The notes under the pieces: generated by a model | What the model saw: only the letters and a program-made list of their open reading frames with translations | Database searches by the model: none | Told to the model about the DNA's origin: nothing | Shown: positions 1-10,014 of the stretch, piece by piece | Layout of the letters: every line of letters starts with the position of its first letter | Position numbering within the stretch: position 1 is the stretch's first letter | Translations under genes and position numbers: made by a program | DNA from: Stereum hirsutum FP-91666 SS1 | Taxonomy: Eukaryota > Basidiomycota > Agaricomycetes > Russulales > Stereaceae | Direction: 5' to 3' | Length of the DNA: 64,000 nucleotides | NCBI RefSeq assembly: GCF_000264905.1 | Contig: NW_006763131.1 | Coordinates: 3,366,708-3,430,707, forward strand

Positions 1-79
1 GAACGGTGACACGGACTGTCGTTCGACTTCATCTCCTTTTCAGTTTCTACAGCCAGCTCAGTTCTCATCGTAGATAGTT

Positions 80-1275
80 ATGAGTGTCGCGATGCTTAAA
101 CCTCTTGGACGACGCGCTGCATGGTTTGTCTACCTGAACTTCTCGAGTTCTTTCTGGCTAATTTTTTCATTGTTCAAAGTGTCCATAAAAGCGCGCGATA
201 CGCGACACCCTCTATCCGAACTCTCACTGGTAGCACATCTTCTCGCTCGGGGCCGATCACAGCAAGTCATCCAAGCGGCTCGCATACAGTGGATATGTCC
301 GATAGCTCTCCAGGGCGACTTGATCGCGTCTTAGAGCTTCTGTCGATGTGCTCAGCTGACGAGCGCGAACTTGTCAGGAGACAGTTGGCACAACCTCAGG
401 TTATTTCACCGGTTATTCCATAAACTTGGATTGTATTGACACAACTTATATCTTAGACAGGATCCCTTCGGTCGTTGTGTGTAGCTGGCGCACGCGATCT
501 CGCCACATCGTTTCCGCCACAGTTGACACTCAAGCGCCCTCTGGTTTGCTTCGATCTGGAAACCACGGGCCTGGCTAATTCTCACATAGTCTCCATGGCA
601 TTCCTCAAGATATATCCCACCTCATATTCTCCAGACACCTCACTTCCTCGTATTGAGACGTTCGCTCCGGGCAATTTCCGACAAGGCGACGGCAGCACTT
701 ATGTCCGTCCACCTACCTCGATCAGCATCCAAGCTACAAAGGTCCACGGTATCACGAATCGGGACGTCTCACGACTCCCTCCCTTCTCTGCTCACGCCCA
801 TGCTCTGTATGACTTTCTGAAAGGCTGTGACCTCACGGGTTATAATGTCGCGAAATTCGATATCCCGATCCTCACGGCTGAGTTTCAGGCTTGTGGTATC
901 GTGTGGCCCCCGACAGAAGGTGAAGAGGTCCCCTGCGTTGTCGATACACTCAAGCTCTTCCATGGCTTGTCGCGCAATCTCGAACTTGCACATATTTTCT
1001 TTGCGGACCAAGAGATGGTAGGCGCACATAATGCAGAGATGGACGCTGTGGCAGCGATGAAGGTGTTGTTCGGGATGGTGAGAGAAGACAGACTGGGAAT
1101 GCGGCAGAAGGTTGGAGATATGTTGACGAGGTCGGAACAGGGCACGCCCCGAGTGGTTGGCAGTGGAAAAGAGATGTCTGCATTCGCAACAAGAAAGCGT
1201 CCGAGTAGATCTACGGGAACGACCACGGTAGATCGGGCTGTACTTCCAAATCGTGCGCAAGCGCGTTCACTGTAA
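80..1275 (+). CDS. DEDDh exonuclease-fold protein, paralog A
   Basis: Likely a 3'-5' exonuclease of the RNase T/DNA polymerase III epsilon fold. Motifs seen: Exo I FDLETTG (D and E at about 121 and 123), Exo II GYN...FD, and Exo III GAHNAEMDA with the H-x4-D spacing of the DEDDh class. Proposed exons are 80..123, 180..399 and 457..1275 (360 aa). The 57-nt intron at 400 must end at the TTAG before 457; using the next AG (exon from 461) reaches a stop. The 5' end is uncertain: ATG 295 gives a 307-aa protein, but the upstream frame carries TGSTSS, also present in the N-terminus of paralog B, so I prefer a start upstream. Substrate unknown. Paralogs lie at 6889 and 8191. It lacks the basic-acidic KRxRVEE patch of its siblings. 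Confidence 0.8.
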
Positions 1276-3119
1276 TGGTAGCACGTGTTTATGAGTGTTG
1301 TCAATGGCGTTACCAAATTGGATGAACTTCGATGTCCTTGCGCGCTTTGCTCTGCGCTCTTGTGGATCAGGGCAGCGAACTCTGCGGATCGTGCTGAGAA
1401 CATGTGCTATCCTGGATACGGAAATGAAGGAACTCAATCGAGATATGTGCTAGTGACGATGCACCTGGTTCTCGGACACGGAGACTGTGGTGGCCACCAC
1501 CACTGAAGGACGTGCTACGAGAGTATACGATCGCTTCTTGCGTTGTGACTACCCAACATCAATACACACGAATGCAGTCATCGAAGGTCCACCCCAGTGC
1601 CAAACCAAGATGAGGTATACTTTGAGTAGATACAGCAGGTTGACTCGAATAAAGGCAATTGAATACTCACGAAATTTGGATGAGTGACTATCGAAGTCTG
1701 TGGAAAAGCTGAAGCCCGAGGAGTCGTCAGCCGACATCTTTCAGTAATACTTTGGCCACCGCTAGCTGCTGCAGTATAGTTCAAAAATATTGGTGACCGA
1801 TCAAGCAGAGCCGACCCGCGGAACCTCGGTAAGAATCTATATACAACCCGTTGTACTTACAGCCAGAGGCCGAGCACCATGATGAATGCGTGGATTGACC
1901 CGTGCACAGCGGAGGTGTAAACTCTCCGGTGCACTTATCGACACGTTGTTACAAGGGCCACAGGAAATGACCACTCCGAGATGCATCGACAGATGTTGAT
2001 GAAAGTGATTTGGATGAGCACGATGGGCCGTGTAAGACTGGATCGAGATGGGTCAGATAAAGTCTGTGAAGAAGAAGAAACCAGATACATAACGAGACAG
2101 GTAGCTTACACGAGGTCGATTGTTGTACCATAAACAGCTCTGGTCGAGGTAGAAAATCTTTGGGGCGCTGAGATGAATGAAACTAGGCTTCTCTCCCACA
2201 GATATCTACACGAGCCGGTGGTTCGCCGCGGAGATGATCAGTGAACACGACGGTAACAGCGGGCAGTGAGAGATGAAGAGCGGGTCCTCAGGGCAACATC
2301 GTGTACAGCGGCGGAGTCGGATGTGTGAGGGGCTTGAACTGCAACAGGTACGTGAGGTGAGAGGTGAGATCTGAGAGCCGGCGGAGAGTCAACGGCACGA
2401 GTTTGTGACGAAACAGCACGTCTGTACAGAGAAAACACCAGAGAAACCCGAGAGTGGAGGGGTTTGGAGCGCGATGTCGAATTGAGGACTCCTCGGCTGA
2501 AATACCACCATCCCAACGAAACATGCGCGAAGTCCGACCAGAGGAAGAGGAGTAGTGGGATGCTTCGAATGCATGGCGACCGGCGTGTACGTTTACGCCT
2601 AATGTTGTCAGCTCCACTAGATAGGAGGTGGCACAGGCGGCGAGAAAGCAAGACAAAGGCCGATTCATCTATCGTGCAGCCTTTATAGGGTTCAGAGGCC
2701 CGCTTTGACTTGGAGAGTTGGCAATGTCAGAACGTCGTACAGGAGGGCGGCGAGACAGACTCTTGCGACGCCACGAGCTAACAAGCATTGTGGCGTGGGA
2801 GAACCAGGAGATTGGTCCGAGGAGCATCGTAGTTCCCACCGCGGGACGCTTCTTCGGTTGGTGCTTGGTCCGAGGGAATGCGTTGGGAAAGTCGCAACAG
2901 CCCAGTGCATACGACTGCCATACAAATCGTGACGCCTTTCCCAGCTTTATAGTCAGAAACTCTCCTGGGCCATTTGAATGATGCGGGAACCCACCACACG
3001 CTCCTCCGAGAACTCTCTGTCCGCGCAGTCATCTTGGCCTCAGAGGTGCCACGCTCGACGACTAGCCCATCCTGTCCTTTCTGTATCTCTTCCGTATACA
3101 CTCCTCGACCGCGACCGTG
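1276..3119. other. intergenic, no supported gene
   Basis: No recognisable protein. On the minus strand there are short open stretches, some with intron-like breaks: 1949..2131 can be spliced with a 46-nt GT-AG intron, 1678..1737 ends at a GTGAGT, and 2288..2668 is open for 126 codons from a hydrophobic start. None matches a family I know. The stretch also holds the 3' flank of paralog A and the promoter of the transporter. Confidence 0.4.
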
Positions 3120-5237
3120 ATGGGTCTACACGAATCTCCAGCTGCGGACACTAATACCCTCGGCGAGCTTGAATCGGGCGCACAAACTGCTGCTCCGTCT
3201 CTAGACAGTTCAGAGTCTGCCAATTTGAATGATGATGTTCGTTACGCTCCCAGGCTCCTACAGTCGTGACAGTCCTTCATGCATGACACTGATCTAGCCG
3301 TAATTATCAGCACAAACCCATAGACGATCCTTCGCTTATTCCTCCAGATGGGGGGATTCGCGCCTGGATGACCATTCTTGGCTGTTTCTTGCTCTCCTTC
3401 ACGTCGTATGGTATGCTCGTCGCTCTATATGCGCTTTCGGAAGGGGAGGCTAACACTTTCCTCATGGATATAATAAAGGTCAAGTCAACGCATTTGGTGT
3501 CTTTCAGACCTATTACGCAGAAAATCAACTCCAGGGCCGTTCTGCGTCAGACATCAGCTGGATAGGAAGCCTACAAATAGGCTTGATATACATTAGCGGT
3601 CTCGTCCTTGGACGGTTCTTCGACTTGCACGGGTCCAGGGTCAGTATATCTTGCTACGGTCAAGACACATGTCTAAATTCTGCTAGCGCAGGTCCTCTTC
3701 GTATCTGGGTGGCTCCTATCCGCTTTCAGCCTCATGATGCTCTCCATCTCGCGGCTGTACTATCAGATCATTCTGTCTCATGGCGTCGGGTTTGGTCTTG
3801 GGATGGCTCTACAGTATGTTGTTCTTGATCTTTTGCGACACAACTTATCTGATCACGCTGGCCAGATTCTACCCTCTGGTAAGTTATGTTCAGCGGCATC
3901 ACGACCAGAATTTGACGCACTGCGCAGCTTGCTATACCATCTCACTGGTTTCTAAAACGTCGAGCTTACGTGCTTGGAATCGTAAGCCCCTATACTTGGG
4001 ATGTGGGAACATATGTAGCTAATTCTTCATCGACCTCCAGGTTGTGGCCGGGTCCAGTCTCAGTGGCGTTCTATTTCCTATCATGTTGTCTCGATTATTT
4101 CCATCGATTGGCTTCGCATGGACGGTTCGCACCTTGGCCTTCTTGTGCTTCGGACTACAAGGTGTATCCATCTTTCTCGTCAAGGAGCGACTTCCACATC
4201 GGAAGCATGCTCCACGACTTGACATGTCCTTGCGAGGCGATATACCCTTCATCCTCCACCTTGTCAGCGGCTTTTTCATCGCGTTCGGTGAGTGTCTCTT
4301 ATTATTCGATCTCCATTTCCACCTGACCATTTAATTTTTCCTAGGCCTGTATACGCCAACGTGGTATATATCACTATACGCTCTCAAACAGGGAGTTTCA
4401 TCCAACCTCTCCTTCTACCTCATTTCTATCGCCAATGCCGCAGGGATGTTCGGCCGCATAATCCTTGGTCACGTCGCAGACAAGGTGGGTCCTTCCACCA
4501 CGACTGAGGCACAAGTACGCGAGCCGTAGCTAATTTTATCTACAGACTGGGAGATTTAACACGATGATTGCAACAATACTCATCGGCGTCATCTCCGTGT
4601 TCGCGATATGGACAACAGCACACACGGCTGTCGCGCTTGTGTGGTTTGCTATCTTGTGAGTCCACTCTCGAGCCCCGCACATCAGCATTGAATACTCACA
4701 CCCTTCCTTCACATAGATCGGGGCTTGCGGTCGGTGAGCATATAACTCAGTTCGTCTCACCGGAATGTTTTACGAACGTAACCTATTCTATCAGCGGCCT
4801 ATACGTCCATTGCTTCTTCGTGCACGGCGCAACTGACGCCAGATCCTTCATGCATCGGCGCCCGAGTCGGATTGTTCATGTGCGTATTGAACAGAGCTCG
4901 ACGCTCCGCCTCTATTCACACTGATTCCACGCACATCGTCATAGGACTGTCATGGCGCCAGGAATAACCACAGGTCCATCTATAGCCGGAGGTCAGTCGC
5001 TTCGAATTCCTCTCGGCCCTTGTCACTTTCTTCGTCCACTGGAGTGGAAATACTCCGATGTCATGGGTACTGACGCATGTCATCTTCTATCTCGTGTCGT
5101 CGATAGCGATCATGTCGGATACAAACGGGTCGTACCTCGGGTTGCAACTCTTCGTCGGAAGTACCTTCGTTGTGGGAACTGTATTCGCTATTGCAGCTCG
5201 AGTGGCGGGCTCGCCACATTGGCGTTCTAAATTCTGA
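3120..5237 (+). CDS. MFS transporter, monocarboxylate-permease type
   Basis: Predicted plasma-membrane or organellar transporter of the major facilitator superfamily, closest in pattern to fungal monocarboxylate (MCT/Mch-like) permeases. Exon 1 (3120..3236) is a hydrophilic N-terminus. Exon 2 (3311..3410) has the typical PPDGGIRAW entry to TM1. Exon 3 from 3479 reads GQVNAFGVFQTYYAENQL across a phase-1 junction, a hallmark of the family. Later exons give further TM segments (GFGLGMALQ, SSLSGVLFPIMLSRLFP, AAGMFGRIILGHVADK) and end in FVVGTVFAIAARVAG before TGA at 5237. About ten introns, all short. The cargo cannot be read from sequence. It lies between the exonuclease paralogs; I see no functional link. 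Confidence 0.85.
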
Positions 5238-5537
5238 TGGGGCCGCGAGTATATCACTGTGCGGTTCACTTCTCGACTCTTGCGCGTGCATCTTGCAGCG
5301 CCATTTGTACTTAACTCTATACTTGTAACATTAATAGTCGCATACCAGCATCTGCATTCGTAGTATGTACCCAGGACTAATGATACGGACATTCTGTAAT
5401 AGCTCGAGCTGAAAATTGAATGTCTGTGACATCTGACCCAGGCTTCGGGTATCGTGGCTAAGGCATCCCAGGCCGGAAGATTTGTGTCACGCACACGATA
5501 GAGTAGAAGCGAGGACGATCCGCGGACTCTACGGTGT

Positions 5538-6591
5538 TTAAAGAAGGCGTAGGTGGCCGGTGACCTGGTTGATGAGCTCGACAGGTGCTGGAATGGGGTT
5601 ATGGCTCAGAATGGATCCCGGCAATCATGAGGTGGATTCGACGCTGGCGAAGCCCGTTGACTCACCTGGACCGATACCTAAGACCGTCCGCGAACCAGGG
5701 TCCACCTGTGTCCTTCCCCTGTCGGAATTCCATTTAAATTGAGTGGAGTTCGTTTACCGGATGGAGAGAGAGAGAGATGACACGTACGCGTCTTGTATTG
5801 AGCGAGCGCAGAGGTTGAGGCTCTTTGCGATTGCTTCTAGTTCGAGGAGCTCATCTTCCGACGAGGCTTTCAAAGCGATCTTAGCTTGTCTATTGACAAG
5901 GTTATACGTCTACTCACAAGGGAGCGAGAAGGAGTCTTACCCGATACGTTCCCAATGTTGTACAAGCTGAGCACAGCAAAATCTTGGTCAGGCCAGGGCT
6001 AGAGGATTATTTTTGGAAAACCCTGACCTTGGGATTGGCTTTTACCAGTGCTTTATAGCAAGCGAGAGTAGCATGGCTGCAAAACAAGAGGATCAAGCTT
6101 TGACTCGGACTTGAAGGTAGTGATAACTTACCCGCACCTGCAATAAAGACGCTATGAGCGGAGAGACAATTAGTGGGTTTTCGAGTGAGAGACGACCTAC
6201 TGGGCAGCAATTTTTCCAGGTGTCATCTTCAGGTCCGTTCGCACGACAAGCACCTAGGGAGTCAACCACGAGACGGACTGTTTTCAGTGACGTGTGCGAG
6301 CCGTTAAAGTCTCATGACCATTCAACCTACCAATTTACAAGGTTCAACAAAGCCGGCCTTCACAGACCCGAGGTCGCCGTCAGCGATGTCTTCCTCTTCG
6401 TCATCACTATCATCCGGAGTTTCCTCCTCTTTCGGAGGTGAATTATTCTCGGCCGCTGGTTGTGCCAAGGGCTGGGTGGTGTTACTGCTAGAAATCGGGT
6501 TCGTCACAGAGGCGGCGAAGTAACCTAGAAGGCCGGATGCCACGACGGTTGTGACAAGAAGCAACGATGTGGAGGTGGAACGCGGGAGCAT
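5538..6591 (-). CDS. PTH2: peptidyl-tRNA hydrolase 2 (PTH2/Bit1-like)
   Basis: Releases tRNA from prematurely dropped peptidyl-tRNA. Eight exons on the minus strand: 6331..6591, 6201..6253, 6132..6137, 6028..6076, 5941..5966, 5788..5889, 5666..5718 and 5538..5587, totalling 600 nt (199 aa). Residues 1-30 form an N-terminal hydrophobic anchor (SLLLVTTVVASGLLGYF), as in mitochondrial-outer-membrane Bit1, followed by an acidic linker. The PTH2 core then reads LVVRTDLKMTPGKIAAQCGHA, AKIALKASSEDELLEL, SIQDAGRTQV, TVLGIGPG and ends VTGHLRLL. Exon 3 is only 6 nt (GTGCGG); it restores the conserved AAQC-x-HA motif. Skipping it keeps the frame but turns QCGHA into HHA. It is divergent from paralog B across a 297-bp spacer. 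Confidence 0.92.
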
Positions 6592-6888
6592 ATTCAACAA
6601 TGCTAAATTTCCGCGATTGTTCACCCGTAAGCGTTTACGAAAGGGTAAGCGATATAGAAAAGCGGTCAGTAGCCTGGAAGTCGAGGTGGCGACGAGTCGG
6701 ACACAAAACGCGTGGCGAGCAGGAGAACCGAAACCTTGGCTTTTCAACTCCGCCTCAATCTGAATATTGAACCGGCGTCGTGGTTGCTTTGTAGTTCTCT
6801 TCCAGTCTCTTTCTCGTTCACGAACCACTGCACGCTAGTCAACTCCCTTGTTCCTCCTGCTCCGAACCTGCTCAGAACTCTTAGCTAA
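6592..6888. promoter_or_regulatory. shared divergent promoter, PTH2 / exonuclease paralog B
   Basis: 297 bp between two start codons pointing apart, so it must carry both promoters or 5' leaders. The PTH2 reading frame stays open upstream of its assigned ATG, so a longer N-terminus cannot be excluded, but the ATG at 6591 immediately precedes the hydrophobic anchor. No clear TATA box seen. Confidence 0.5.
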
Positions 6889-7936
6889 ATGCCAACAGAA
6901 GGACCGTCAACCGAGCCCCATAATGCCCGTTCGAGCGAGACAACAGGATCCACCTCCAGCGCACATCCTCTGCAAGCGACTTCCTCTCCTGGCAAACGTC
7001 CTCGCGTCGAAGAAGATGAGGAGGACAAAGCGGATTTGGTCGGGACGATGCTCAATATATATTTCGACCAATGTTCCGACACCGAACGTCGAGACTTCAA
7101 GCGTCGTGTGTACGAAGTCGAGGTGCGTCAGATATCTGCTCTTGCTTCTTTCTAAAGTTCTGACAAATGTGTCACAGCGTAACAAGGCCATACAAGCCTT
7201 CGTCCCATCTTCCCTAGTTCTGACGCGCCCTCTCGTTTGTTTTGACTTCGAGACCACGGATCTCTTGCCCCATGGACGGATACTTTCTATGTCATTCATC
7301 AAGGTTCACCCTCGCTCTGGCGGCGCGTCCTCCAATAAAGTGGAGGTATTCATGATGGGGAACCTTCGACCCACCGATGGCAGCGTCTATGTCAACCCAG
7401 GCGTACCATCTCACCCGGCAGCTTTGAAGGTCCATCGAATCAAGGACTCTGACCTATCCTCCCTTCCACCATTCTCTGCCCACGCTCAATCATTATTGGC
7501 GTTCTTGAAAGGATGCGACCTCCTTGGCCATAACATCAAGGTCTTCGATGTCGAACTCCTCGTCAAAGAGTTCAAGCTCTGTAACATCGACTGGTCTCCC
7601 GACACTGCCGGCGTGAATCTGCTGGACACCAAGCAGCTTTATTCACAATTCGATTCGGGCGGGAACCTCGAATCTGCGTATAGGAAATACGTAGGCGACG
7701 AGATGCAGGGAGCACACAACGCGGAGGCGGATACGATTGCTACTTTGAGGGTTTTATGTGGGATGGTAACGAAGTCGGCCAAGATTCGGGATGCTGTGGA
7801 GCATATTTTACGACCAACGACCGCCGTAGCTGGACCGAGGCCTAGTTCGAGCTCCACGACGAGTAATGTTCGACCTAGTCCAGCGGGAGTCCGACGTTTA
7901 GTGGCCACTATGTCCTCTCCCGCTGTGACAAAATGA
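6889..7936 (+). CDS. DEDDh exonuclease-fold protein, paralog B
   Basis: Exons 6889..7122 and 7178..7936 (330 aa), one 55-nt phase-0 intron. Residues 1-45 are Ser/Thr/Pro-rich with a nuclear-signal-like GKRPRVEEDEED patch. The exonuclease domain starts at about 95: FDFETTD (D101, E103), LGHN...FD, and GAHNAEADT with the catalytic H and D spaced as in DEDDh enzymes. After the domain comes a Ser/Pro/Arg-rich tail. The intron lies after the N-terminal acidic/helical region exactly as in paralog C, with the same GAG|GTGCGTC junction. Likely nuclear; substrate unknown. An ordinary single-domain exonuclease such as a Rex- or ISG20-like enzyme is possible, but I cannot assign it to one. Confidence 0.85.
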
Positions 7937-8190
7937 CAACACATCCCGACTTATTTCCGCTGGAGTGTAGCATAGCAGTGCTCGCGTTGGATGGATAGTT
8001 CACAGCAAACATGAACGCTCGGCGACTTGGTAGCGCCACACTTCAAGATTTGGGGTGGCGTCTCGCCTAATGAGACAAACCCCATTTGGATCGATTTCTG
8101 AGGCTTCGGGCCCAGCTCGGCAGACTCATCCCCAGGTTCTCCCTATTTAATCTTCGGCACCCTGAGCACCGGTCAATAAACAAAGTCCTC

Positions 8191-9249
8191 ATGCCGACCG
8201 AACCCCCTGTCGCATCGAACACGCTGTCATCGAACACCATCCGCACGAACGGCGACTCCGCGCAGATCCCCAGCGCTGAGTCAAACGACGTACAAGCTTC
8301 CACTTCTCTTGGCAAACGTCGTCGTGTGGAGGAGGAAGATGAGCAGGAGAACTCGGGATATGCTATCCAAGAGCGCCGCGTCTTCAAGGACAGGGCTCAC
8401 GAGATAGAGGTGCGTCTGCTGCTTGATTTCGTGCAGTACACTATTTCTCACTCTGTTGTTTGGTTCGTTAGAGAGCTAGTCGTCTCCAGGACCTCGAATG
8501 GACTCCTGCTCGAACGTCCTCTCATCTGCTTTGACCTCGAGACGACGGACTTCTTACCAGAGGGACGCATCATCTCTATGTCCTTCATCAAGGTCTTCCC
8601 TCCATCACACCCATCCACCACCGCCACCTTCGAGGTCTTCGGCTCCGCCAACCTTCGGGTCTCCGATGGCAGCGTCTATGTCAAGCCAGGAGTCAAGTCT
8701 TGCCCAGGGGCCCTCGCCAAACATCGCATCCAGGACTACGAGGTCGATCATCTCCCCTCTTTCTCCGCCCATGCCCAGTCTCTACATACGTTCTTGAAGG
8801 GATGCGACCTTACAGGGTACAACATCCAACATTTCGATATCAGTGTCCTCAAGCTTCAGTTCTCGGAATGCGGTATCAACTGGAAACTTGACGAGGAGGA
8901 CGTCAAGGTAGTCAATACGATGGTGATATATCAGACTTTAAAGAGGGAAGCCAATCAGAGGAGAGCCAATCAAGGTTCACAGAGAGCCAACAATCGGGGT
9001 TCACGGAACAGAGGAAACCGAGGCTCGCAGAGGCCCAATCAGAGTTTCCAGACGGCCCCATCTCATACTACACAGCAGGACGCGTATCTGGAGTTCGTAG
9101 GAAGGAGAATGCAGGGAGCGCATAACGCGGAGGCGGACACGATCGGAGCCCTCGAGCTGCTGCTCGCGATGGTGCGCAGGGGGGATCTGAAGGCGAAGGT
9201 GGAGCAGATCTTACGACCTCGTTCGACCTCGTTCAGGGGTCGCTTTTGA
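8191..9249 (+). CDS. DEDDh exonuclease-fold protein, paralog C, with N/R/G/Q-rich insert
   Basis: Exons 8191..8409 and 8476..9249 (330 aa). N-terminus like paralog B, with GKRRRVEEED. Motifs: FDLETTD (D93, E95), TGYN...FD, GAHNAEADT. Between Exo II and Exo III a segment of about 45 residues is made of repeats such as ANQGSQRANNRGSRNRGNRG (around 8940-9080), absent from both siblings. The 66-nt intron is a multiple of three and has no stop, so the frame is open through it. I call it an intron because its position and donor match paralog B. Retention would add 22 residues. The tail is short and basic (RPRSTSFRGRF). Tandem with paralog B, 254 bp apart. Confidence 0.83.
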   Translation: MPTEPPVASNTLSSNTIRTNGDSAQIPSAESNDVQASTSLGKRRRVEEEDEQENSGYAIQERRVFKDRAHEIEVRLLLDFVQYTISHSVVWFVRELVVSRTSNGLLLERPLICFDLETTDFLPEGRIISMSFIKVFPPSHPSTTATFEVFGSANLRVSDGSVYVKPGVKSCPGALAKHRIQDYEVDHLPSFSAHAQSLHTFLKGCDLTGYNIQHFDISVLKLQFSECGINWKLDEEDVKVVNTMVIYQTLKREANQRRANQGSQRANNRGSRNRGNRGSQRPNQSFQTAPSHTTQQDAYLEFVGRRMQGAHNAEADTIGALELLLAMVRRGDLKAKVEQILRPRSTSFRGRF

Positions 9250-10014
9250 TGGTTCGTTTATCTTCGTCTGAGTTGCGTTGCTCTATTACAGAAAATCATT
9301 CGATATACTCCAGAAAATCCTTGATGTCTCCGCTCACATAAAATCCTTGATTATCTCCACTCGCTACTTCCTCATATGTACAACACTTCTACACGAAAAA
9401 TGAAAAACCCTATATCATTTCTCAGTTTGGGTGGGATGCTGGTCATCTTGTCGTCTTGTTAGTGGGTCACTTTCCGTAGGGGAGTCTGCAAATTCTAGAA
9501 TGTTTCTGTGCATCAGGAATTCTTTTACATTATTGCTACGGGAAGTCGCCCGCTGATAGACCGCTGCGGTAAGTCATTCAGTATTTCCCAGCGGAGACCT
9601 CTCGTGCAACCTGTAGCGTGACGAGTTGCCTTTGCGGTCAGTCATATACTTACTTGGTCTTTTCGGTATGAAGGTTAGATAGATAATTCACAATTGCGGC
9701 CTGTAGGTTATGTACATGTGGTTGAGATGAATTGTCAGAGGTCGTGATGAGTCGATGATGATACATTGCTACAGCACCCGAATGTAGGTGATTGGGAAGT
9801 GGTACACATAGGAAAGATGGAGAGTGATGGAGTGGGGTATTAGGATGAGGTGTTGAAACCTGAAATGGTAAAGTAAAACCCCGAAAATAGATAGGTAAAG
9901 GAAGGAACCAAGAAAACGATGACATGATCATACACCCAAAACTTACACTGGCTTAAAAGTCGAAACGGTTGCACAACCAGCCTTCTCTGCCCCTCGCCTT
10001 CCAAACAAGCGCAA
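9250..10014. other. intergenic between convergent genes
   Basis: 765 bp holding the 3' ends of paralog C and the FRAY-like kinase. No coding signal. A short imperfect repeat of AAAATCCTTGAT-like sequence occurs near 9314 and 9341. Confidence 0.4.

Noticed and set aside
461..480. Exon 2 of paralog A beginning after the CAG at 460
   Set aside because: It gives a stop within eight codons; the TTAG four bases earlier keeps the frame of the exonuclease domain.
885..1403. 172-codon minus-strand frame overlapping exonuclease paralog A
   Set aside because: Antisense shadow of a gene with intact motifs; no family and composition explained by the other strand.
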